The position numbers and the translations under genes are program-made. A stretch of 64,000 nt of DNA from Dermacentor variabilis (taxonomy: Eukaryota > Arthropoda > Arachnida > Ixodida > Ixodidae), in contig NC_134568.1 of NCBI RefSeq assembly GCF_050947875.1, positions 212,107,632 through 212,171,631 of the forward strand, given 5' to 3'. The notes under the pieces are model-generated. The model worked only from the letters and a program-made list of their open reading frames with translations. It did no database searches and was not told where the DNA came from. Positions 48,987 through 57,800 of this stretch are shown one piece after another. The first letter of the stretch is position 1. Each line of letters opens with the position of its first letter.

Positions 48987-49316
48987 GTACTGTAGGAGCC
49001 GGGAAAGTGGTCTCGGTGTCTGGCGTCACACAGAGGGTCGCTCTCTAGCCTACGCCGCCGGTGCGTCTCGTAACGGGCAGCTGGCCTACGCTACCCGGGC
49101 GTCACACGGAGGCTAAGCGGGCCCACGCGGTCGTCCGCGCTTACTTGACGAAGGTTGCTTCTTTCGTGAAGAGCACGAGGTCGAGAGGATGGTGGGGGGG
49201 GGGGGGAACCGAACATGGGGTTTATTTACATTGGAAGGACAAACTTAAAATGTACTTAGAATGTTATGTACATAGAACAAGGGATACTCGTACTGGCCGG
49301 AGCACGGAGCGCAGTA

Positions 49317-49769
49317 CAGTCGCGATCAATTTGAAGGTGATCGCGCGAGCATCGACCGGCGGGCCTTCCAAGCAGCATAGCGACTGATTTCGGAACTACG
49401 AAGATAAAAAATTGCGCTGCCTTCTTCCCCTATTATGCTCTTCCAGGCTGCAGCCATCACCCCCAAGACCAACTAGCCACATTTTTTGCGTTTGTTTCCC
49501 TTTCATGGCAATGATCTGTGTGCGTCGCTTCCTCATGCATATCTTGGCTAACAATGACGCCTCCGTGCAAAGGCTCATAACGCAATCGAAATGAATTCGC
49601 AGGTTATGCCGTGAACGGTGACGGGAGTGACAGCTTTTCAGGGAGCACCAAAAGAGAGAGAGGGGAGCTATCTGATGTTTCCCTCTCGACCGACAGTGAT
49701 GACGTAACGTGGCGCTGCTCCTAGTTTTGGTCGCCGCTCGAGCGATCACATTCAAATTGATCGCGACTG
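49317..49769. mobile_element. TIR element on a TA target, 453 bp
   Basis: It starts 'CAGTCGCGATCAATTTGAA' and ends with the reverse complement; the TIRs extend to about 37 bp with two mismatches. TA lies at 49315-49316 and 49770-49771. The TA target and CAGT ends suggest a Tc1/mariner-type mover. A 119-codon minus frame covers most of it but has no DDE-type motif, so it is taken as a MITE. Confidence 0.88.
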
Positions 49770-50231
49770 TACATTGTTCTCCTAGCGTTAGCTACCTGTG
49801 AGAAGGCTCCATATTTCTGGCGAGCACACTAGGACACCAAAGGTGTTCGATTTTTACCTCTCTGTCCTTCCTAAGTCCCTAGGCCAGGGAAATCCGCGGT
49901 CACACCCTCTTCCTATCGGAGCGTTCGTAGTCGCCTCGAGGGCGAGAGTGCGCACAATCCGGCACCTTTGTTCACGGAACGCCGTCGGAGAAATACCCCC
50001 GGGCGCACACGGCTCACTGGCCCAGATGAAGAAAGGGATGCTGGTAAGGAGTATGATGGGAAGGGGTATCACGCTTGACTCCATTTGCGCGTCTTGACTC
50101 CTGGTATGGTCCAATAGCTACCGAGCGGCGTATAACGAACGCACTTTCACAGGAGTTCCTTCGGCTCAGCGTCGTAGTCGGCGACCAAGCGCCATCCATC
50201 AACCCCGTAACCGTCAAACGTGTCTCGCCTT

Positions 50232-51028
50232 TGTTATGATTGGGGGCTCAGTCCTATCGCTCGTAACCCGTTGTCAAGATTGGAGTCCGGCATGAATTAG
50301 AAGGTAGCTGGCCCATGCCGTCGTCCAACTTATCCACGCTGAGGACGTTGATGAAGGGAAGGACTGCTTCTCATCGAGAACGAGGAATATGGGTTTATTT
50401 ACAGTATCTACATCAGTCTAACACGACTGCTTGAGAGAGTGTATCAGTCTAACATGACTGCTTGAGAAAGAGTATCAGTGTAACATGACTGCTTGAGAAA
50501 GTGTACTGAGCATCCGCACAACAGCGGTTTATAAACACTCGGTCCTCCCCCGATACCCAGGTGATGGAAACGGCCGTCCAGTCATCGTAAACAAGTCACC
50601 TCTCTGCGGGACGGTTTATACACACACACTCACACACGCATTTCCTTGCGCGAGGTTCACGGTCCCCAACCGAGGGCAGCCGGACTTCGTAGAACTCGGA
50701 GCTGACCCCCGCAGCGCGGCCGGTAGCCCATTGTCCTGCATCCCCGTAGCCAGGTGGTCACGCCCGACCCCAGCCGGCGCCTCTAAATTCCAGAGCGGAC
50801 CTTGCACAGTGGCCTCCGCCGCTGCCCATTGTCTGGCGTCTTGGTCGGCGCGTGGGAAGGGGTCTCCGTCGACGTTCCCGCGGGCTCAGTAACGATAGTT
50901 GGTCCGCCGAGCCCGTTTAGTTACAATGGCGACGAGGCTAGAGCGTAACGACGGCGTTCCGAGACAAGGTTGCCGCTGCTGTCGCAACTGGCTGGCAAAA
51001 CTTGCATCTCAGCGAGCCGTTCTTAACA
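50232..51028 (-). mobile_element. Solo LTR of family A, nested in family-B LTR
   Basis: It starts 'TGTTATGATTGGGGGCTC' and ends 'CCGTTCTTAACA', with CCTT at 50228-50231 and 51029-51032. Three units of the 30-bp minisatellite (about 50410-50505) lie next to the TTTATT signal. It must be younger than the family-B LTR it splits. Confidence 0.93.
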
Positions 51029-51148
51029 CCTTGCTGTCGCCGCTGGTCTGCCCGAGGCGACGTATTCTGAGCCACACCAAGCGATTCGTCCCAGTAGGGC
51101 AGGATAGGCTGGAAGGTCGCTTCCCCGGCTGGCCGATTATAACAGTAC

Positions 51149-52185
51149 TAATTTCTATAGCATTACTGCCTTTTCTAAAAGACTAACCTTGCGGCTGGTT
51201 GGGCGCACAAGACGCTCTCGATTTAAGTGTGTTGGGTGAAGTAAATGTACTCCACGTATAAGCAGTAGCTTCCTTGGGTTCAGCTCACGTAAGCATCAAA
51301 ACTTGCGTAGTTTGCGGAAACGCTGACATAAAAGCAATAACTGATTTCACGTGTCACTGCCATTGTTTTTTGCTCGGTGTCAACGGGAGCACTTACCGGG
51401 ACTATATCGACGCGCATGTTGAGGGACTCTTGTGATGGATGGCAAAGTTAATTCGCGTCTAAAGCAAAGCCTGAGATGTTTGTTGGGTTGGCCGATCTTC
51501 ATCAGCATAGTGTGCTACTTGCAAGAACCATTCATCTAAAATCCCGTCTTGTTATATTTTATCTTTCGTTTAGGCCACTCGCATCGGTCAAAGCCGGCTT
51601 CGCAATCGCGCGTCGTAATTCGTGTCTTTTTTTTTTTCTCTGTCCTTCGGCTGCAGTTACTGACCGACAGCTTTCGCCACGTTTCTTCTTGAATCGCCAC
51701 ATAATGTAACTCGCGGCGTCGTCTTGGATTGCGCGCAATTATTTGCACGCCCGCGCTCTTTATGGTACGCCATGGCGCTTAGCTCGATCATACTTTACCA
51801 TTTTGCTTTCTTACGCATTTGACTTGCATCTGGGCATAACTGAGTACATTTCTAGGAAGGAGGGATTGACTGCATATACATATAAATCACGGTGGTCGTT
51901 TCGTTTGCCGTTTGATTGTCCAGGTTGGTGGCCTGAGTGCTTTGCTCAGCTATGCACGTAAGTAAAGCCGGCTTAGCCTTTTATTAGTCGATCTGAGACG
52001 CTCAGTGTATACTATATGGAGCCCGGGCCTCGGCATTATCAAGCAGGGTAGTGGAATGTTCAATAAAGGAGCTGTGTGAGCTATATACGCGAACTTTAGA
52101 GAGTCATACCTGAGCGGGTTTACGGACCAGCAGGCCCAATTGGCGAGCGGAGGCAACACAACCGTAAGAAAACTGTCACATTTCC
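51149..52185. other. Unassigned DNA
   Basis: Short frames only; T10 run near 51628. No domain or repeat ends recognised. Confidence 0.3.
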
Positions 52186-52189
52186 TAGT

Positions 52190-52450
52190 ATCTAAATGCC
52201 TAGCAAACACGATTGCCTAGCCACAAAGCCTCAAAGTTGGCAAGAGGAGACCTCCTCCTCAAACTGACAAACAAAGAGCAAGTTAAAAAGCTCGCTGAAC
52301 TCAGCTGTATCGGGGACATTAACGTAGCAATATCTGCACATCGCTCGCTCAACACAAGCAGGGGAGTAATATCAGAAGGTTTCCTGAACATTAGTGAAAA
52401 AGAGCTGCTTGAAGGATTCCAAGAGCAAAACGTAATTAAGGTATAAAGAA
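52190..52450 (+). pseudogene. LINE ORF1-like fragment
   Basis: A frame of 77 codons from a TTG near 52213 includes 'GDLLLKLTNKEQVKKL', 'LNTSRGVISEGFL' and 'EQNVIKV', then a stop where the family continues with RI. I associate this pattern with the nucleic-acid-binding ORF1 of I/Jockey-type LINEs common in ticks (from memory, not searched). Both ends are missing. No RNA-binding zinc knuckle is present in the piece. Confidence 0.6.
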
Positions 52451-52524
52451 TAACACTCTGGTTAGTAACCCAGATAAGTAACTCGGGAATAGTGTCTGAA
52501 TCGGTTGTCGCAGGACAAGTGTAA

Positions 52525-52605
52525 TTGGAGACCGCAGGGAGAGGCCTTCGTCCTGCAGTGGTCATAAAATAGTATGGTGATTAGGATAATGATGATGATG
52601 CGTGC
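52525..52605 (+). mobile_element. RTE-like LINE 3' end
   Basis: 'GGGAGAGGCCTTCGTCCTGC' followed by 'AGTGG' and a tail of ATGATGATG units closely matches the 3' UTR and tail at 26800-26850. No reverse transcriptase coding precedes it, so only the last hundred bases were inserted or retained. It abuts the left limit of the piggyBac-like remnant. Confidence 0.75.
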
Positions 52606-52671
52606 CTGAAAAATATAAATTCTCTGTACACCGCCGTTCTTCGGATACAAAAAGAAGCTAAGACCAGTTCA

Positions 52672-52875
52672 TCACTCATGCCATGCGGTGAAGCAGTTCC
52701 TGGATTTTGTGAAGCATAGGTGCACTCCGCACTTTTCCATCAAAACGTCTAGTTTTTGTTCGAAGTTGCGGTTCTGGTAACACATTTTGCAGTTCTGCCT
52801 TTTCGGCATCTTCTGAGGATGGTCCGATGAGAAGTCCAGGGAACGTACTTCACCAATTCGACTAGAGTCATGCAC
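52672..52875 (-). pseudogene. piggyBac-like transposase, C-terminal zinc-ribbon piece
   Basis: The minus frame reads 'FSSDHPQKMPKRQNCKMCYQ', then 'EKCGVHLCFTKSRNCFTAWH'. The CxxC pair and the following Cys/His residues are the cysteine-rich zinc-binding tail of piggyBac transposases, which recognises the element ends. The catalytic domain should lie directly before it but is deleted: only about 20-60 nt separate this piece from the N-terminal part. Confidence 0.8.
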
Positions 52876-52879
52876 ATCT

Positions 52880-53184
52880 TCCAGAACCGATCGCTCTTAG
52901 CGTAGCTGGGCAACGACAAGGTTATGCATCCAAGCATATCTTTTTGCATTTTTGCAGATTGTCTTTATCACCTTTGTGGAGAAGAGTAGAAAGAAATCCC
53001 TCGCCGTTGTAAACTGTCTTGCGCTGATCCGTAGTGCTGGGTCGAGATGTGCTACGGGCGGCATTCTTGGCCTGAACGGAAGTTTCTTTGCGGCCGATGG
53101 CAGCACATCCCAACCAAGCGAAGCATGCGCCATGAAGATAATCAGTATAGCTCTCAGGTCGTGTAGAAAGATCGGCAGATAAGC
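52880..53184 (-). pseudogene. piggyBac-like transposase, N-terminal half (part 2)
   Basis: The minus frame contains 'FRPRMPPVAHLDPALRIS', 'FTTARDFFLLF' and 'VIKTICKNAKRYAWMH', the dimerisation and entry region that precedes the first catalytic Asp in piggyBac transposases. A frameshift follows ('SYAKSDRFW' is in another frame), then the sequence jumps to the C-terminal piece. All catalytic Asp residues are lost. The coding sequence continues upstream beyond the LTR insertion, at 60834-61059. Confidence 0.8.
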
Positions 53185-53565
53185 GCGCTGTCAGGATTGG
53201 GGACTGGTCGCTTGAGGCACTTTACGTGTTGTTAGGATTGGGGGCTCAATCCCATCGCTCGTGATCCGTTGTCAAGATTGGAGTCGGGCATGAATTAGAA
53301 GGTCGCTGGCCCATGCCGTCGTCCAAATTATCCACGCTGAGGACGTTGATGAAGGGAAGGACTGCTTCTCATCGAGAACGAGGAATATGGGTTTATTTGC
53401 AGTATTTACATGCAGTTCATCAGTCTAGCATGACTGCGAGAGAAAGTAAGTCAGTCTAACATGACTGCTTGAGAGAGTGTCTGTCTAGCATGACCGCCTG
53501 AGAGAGTGTGTCGAACAGCCGCACAACAGCGGTTTATAAACACTCGATCCTCCCCCGATACCCAA

Positions 53566-54370
53566 TGTTTGGGATCGCGACACTGGAGCGATCGGATGGG
53601 AACTCGGCGCTGACGCCCGTGGTTGTACCTGGGTCGCAAGCCCCAAGGGTAGCGTTGGCCTGGCGGCCTGGGGTACAACTGCAAGCATCCGAAGGTCCCG
53701 GCAAAGCATGAGTCGACAGGTAACAACGAAACAACTTGTTTATTTTAACATCGCAAAGAGTTGGCGGTCAGGTTTGACCGAAGTAGAGAGACGGGAGAGC
53801 ACTTCACTCAACTGAAGAAATCGGAGCCCTCCTCTGGCGTCCGGGGGCAGCTGTTTTTATACTCTCGCAGTTGAGGGCAAGAAGGAACCCCTCAAAAGAC
53901 GAGCACGTGAATGTACAATGGGCTAATGGTGACGCACACTGTCGTAGCGACGCCGTAGCACCATGTCGTGGCGCTGCGCACGATCTCGTAGCACCTGGTC
54001 GTGGCGCTGCGCAGCACACTGTCGTGGCGCTGCGCAGCACACTGTCGTGGCGCTGCCGGTCGGACACAATGACTGTAACGAGAAGATGGTCCCTGCTTTG
54101 GCATCGCCTGTTTCGGGCACAATGACTGGAACGAGATCCCTGCTTTGGCATCGCCTGTTTCGGGCCCAATAACTGGAATGAGATCCCTGCTTTGGCATCG
54201 CCTGTTTCGGGCACAATGACTGGAACGAAATCCCTAGGCGGTCGCATCGCCGCAGACGCGCCTGGAAACACCTGGCGATGAGTGTTGCGGTGACGACGAT
54301 CGGGCCAAAATGTCCGCCGCCCCGCCGCCGTCGTGCCGGCAAAACCACGTGTCGCAGGCGAAACGCAACA
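53566..54370 (-). repeat. 3' LTR of the Gmr1-like element
   Basis: 805 bp, TG...CA. By eye, from 53597 on it is identical to the other LTR without any indel (constant offset 6088). The first about 31 bp (the U5 end of the element) differ clearly. It contains a roughly 23-bp array around 'GTCGTGGCGCTGCGCAGC' (about 53960-54058) and three to four units of about 48 bp with 'CTTTGGCATCGCCTGTTTCG' (about 54090-54230). Confidence 0.95.
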
Positions 54371-54856
54371 GACCGCCCCGCCGGGGAAAGGAGATCCCGA
54401 TGGACAGGGGACTGCATCCGCTGTCCGGAGGGATGTCGCTCGATGATGCTCATAACCGAAGTCGGGCGTCCCTTGACGTTTCTTGAGCGCAGCGCACAGA
54501 GAAGGCCTCGTTCTCTCGTTCAGGTTCGCATGGGACACTGCAAAGTGACTTCGGGAGAGTTCACATTTTTGTTCTCGTTCCCGGCAAGCGTTAGAACTAC
54601 GCTGAAAACTCAACCGCTCAGTCAGCAAGCACGGCACAACCCTCACTAAGCCCTGCCAGGCTCTTTCCCCTTTTTATACCACTGCCTAGTTCCTTACAGT
54701 AGTCTAGCATCACTCAGAACGCGTCCACAAATTGAAAAATTGCACTAGAAAGCATATCATCACTTTGAAACACTAAACAAAAGCAATATGTTAAAAAAAA
54801 TCCTGCCTCAGGAAGAAAAACATCAGTAACAAACAATTTTGAGGCTGATTCCTACG
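54371..54856 (-). other. Untranslated region between Pol stop and 3' LTR
   Basis: Directly before the 3' LTR (element orientation) the sequence is 'CCCCGGCGGGGCGGTC', G-rich but not a clean purine run, so the polypurine tract is only tentatively placed. A frame of 280 codons on the minus strand (54646 to 53804) crosses this region into the LTR; it shows no domain. Confidence 0.6.
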
Positions 54857-57800
54857 TTAGGGGCTTCGACTTAAGCCATCGGCGTTACCGTTGAGACTCC
54901 CCTTTTTGTAACGCACCTCAAAGGAATATTGTTGTAAAGCGAGGCTCCAGCGCAGGAGGCGGCCATTTTTGGGAGAGATGGTCTGCAGCCATTGGAGAGG
55001 GCAGTGATCTGTCTCAATGATAAACCTCGAGCCGGCTAGATAGCATGACAATTTCTGAACGGCCCACACGAGACATGCACACTCTTTCTCGGTGGCGCTA
55101 TACGCCTGCTCACGACTGGTCAGCTTACGACTAGCATACAGGACGGGGTGTTCTACTTCTCCATTTTCCCGTTGGCACAGTACAACGCCCATGCCTCGCT
55201 CACTAGCATCGCACTGAACAATGAACCCTTTTGTATAGTCTGGCGATCGTAGCACAGGCTGGCTTGTTAGGGCACTCTTTAGGGCGCTAAAAGCTCTTTC
55301 CTTTGTCTCGTCCCAGACGACTGTTTGAGGCTCTGTCTTTCTTAGAGCATCCGTCAGGGGAGCCGCGATATCAGAGTACCTAGGGATGTACCTCTGATAG
55401 TAGCCGGCGACACCTAAGAACGACCGAATATCGGTCTTTGTGCGCGGTTGCGGAAAGTCTCGCACAGCGGCCACTTTTATTTCAGAGGGGCGGCGACGAC
55501 CCTGACCAATCACGTGACCGAGGTAGACAACCTCGGCCTGTGCTAACTGGCACTTAGGAGCCTTTACTGTCAAGCCTGCTTCGCGCAGGCGGGTTAGCAC
55601 TGCCCGCAAGTGTGTCATATGCTCAGACCAGGATGCGGAGAATATCGCTACGTCGTCTAGATACGGTAAAGCGAATTCTTGCTGTCCCCGCAACACTTTA
55701 TCCATGAGACTTGAAAAACAGTATGGCGCGTTCTTCAAACCAAAACTCAACACTTTAGGACGGAATGTTCCCATTGGTGAAATGAACGCCGCATACCTAC
55801 TAGCCTCTTCTGTAAGTGGAACCTGCCAATAACCCCTGACAAGATCTAGGGTGGAAATAAACTGAGCGCTACTAACTTTCTCAAGGCGCTCCTCGATGTT
55901 AGGGATCGGATAAATTTGATCCTTAGTGATGGAATTAAGCCTGCGGTAGTCGACGCAAGGACGAGGTTCCTTGCCCGGTACCTCAACTAAAATCAAAGGG
56001 GAGGTATAATCACTCTCACCTGCCTCAATAACACCGAGCTGTAGCATTTTCTTTACCTCAGCCTCCATAATATCACTCTGGCGGGGTGACACCCGATACG
56101 CCTTGGATCGTACTGGCTCTGTGGAGGTAAGTTCTATATCATGAGTAAGTACAGAAGTCCTACCAGGCCTCTCAGAGAACAGACCTTGAAACTCTTGTAA
56201 TAGCTGGTGTAGTTCGGTTTTCTGCTCAGGCGACAGCGGTGCTTTACTGATAAGGTCACTAATGACTTGACCGGTGTCTTCCCTGTTCGTCACTGAGCCT
56301 AGTCCCGGAAGCTCGACCGGAAGCTCTTCAGGAACGTTTACCATCATGCACACCACTGCTTCCCTTTGTCTATAAGGTTTGAGCAGATTACAATGGTAAA
56401 CTTGCTGTGCTTTCCGCTTTCCTGGCAGACTTACCACGTAGTTAACGTCCGACAGTTTCTGAACAATTCGCGCTGGGCCCTCCCACTGCACGTCTAGTTT
56501 GTTGTTTAGCGATGTGCGCAATATCATGACCTCATCGCCAACCTCAAAACGACGGGCCCTGGCTGTCCGATCATAATAAACCTTGGCCCTCTGCTGGGCC
56601 TTTGTCATTGCTTCACCTGACAACTCCTGTGCCCTTCTTAAGCGTTCGAGGAGCTTAAGCACGTACTCCACCACGACTGGGTCGTCGCCCCTACCTTCCC
56701 ATGATTCTCGAAGCATGCGAAGCGGAGATCGAAGCGAGCGACCGTACACCAGTTCAGCTGGCGAAAACCCCGTAGCCGCATGCGGCGCGGTCCTTAAAGC
56801 AAACATCACCCCAGGCAGACACAGCTCCCAGTCAGTTTGATGTTCAAAACACAAGGCTCTCAACACGCGCTTCATGACGGAGTGGAGCTTCTCAACGGAA
56901 TTCGACTGTGGGTGGTACACTGAGCTGTGTAGCAGCTTTACCCCACACCTTTCGAGAAAAGTTGTCGTCAAAGCGCTAGTAAACACTGTGCCCTGATCTG
57001 ATTGAATTTCTGCAGGAAAACCAACTCGCGCAAATATGGACAGTAGTGCATTAACTATCTCAACTGAGCTGAGTTCTTTAAGCGGCACTGCTTCAGGGAA
57101 CTTTGTCGCTGGGCAGATCACAGTCAAAATGTGTCTGTACCCCGTGGCTGTTACCGGCAGAGGTCCCACTGTATCAATAACGAGCCGTCTAAAAGGCTCC
57201 GTAATGATAGGTACCAATTTCAACGGCGCCCTCGATTTGTCCCCTGGTTTGCCCACCCGCTGACAAGTGTCACATGTCCTCACGAAATGGTCTGCGTCCC
57301 GAAAACACCCTGGCCAATAGTACTCTTGCAAGAGACGGTCCTTAGTTTTCTTAACTCCTAGGTGTCCGGACCACGAACCCCCATGTGACAAGCGCAACAG
57401 ATCCTGACGATAGCATTGAGGCACGACCAGCTGATCGAACTCCACTCCTCTTCGGTCTAGATACTTCCGGTACAGGACTCCACCTCTTTCCACAAAACGC
57501 GCAGTTTTCCTGGCGATACCTTCTTTGACATTGCAGCGCACGTTTTCCAGGCTGCCATCCTTTTTTTGCTCGGCTATCAAAGCCGACCGGCTGACTTTTA
57601 GCAACCTATCAAGTCCGTCTGACGTAGGCGCGATGAGCAAATCAGTAGATAGCTCTTCTAACTTTCCCGCGTCGGGCGTTTCCTTTCCAGTATCTGGCGC
57701 CTTTAACGTTACAGACTCAAGTTTATTCAGTTCGGGCGTGCTCGGAATATCAGCTTGCTGCGCCTCTGACCCTTTTTCGTTGTTTGATAACGTCGGCCCC

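Larger units (their letters stand above)
48991..51144 (-). mobile_element. Solo LTR of family B, carrying two later insertions
   Basis: The ends 'TGTAGGAGCCGGG' and 'GGCCGATTATAACA' are a TG...CA pair flanked by GTAC on both sides (48987-48990 and 51145-51148). Removing the TIR element (49317-49769), the solo LTR (50232-51028) and their target duplications leaves about 900 bp, a plausible LTR length. TTTATT near 49222 is a minus-strand polyadenylation signal. A C/G homopolymer lies near 49193-49207. No internal coding remains. Confidence 0.88.

Noticed and set aside
49396..49755. A 119-codon frame as a transposase of the TA-target element.
   Set aside because: No DDE/D motif or helix-turn-helix pattern, and the element is only 453 bp.
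53804..54646. A 280-codon minus-strand frame across the 3' LTR of the Gmr1-like element, possibly an extra (env-like or accessory) gene.
   Set aside because: It has no signal peptide, membrane segment or domain. The LTR part is open in several frames because of its tandem repeats, and the same frame reopens in the 5' LTR.
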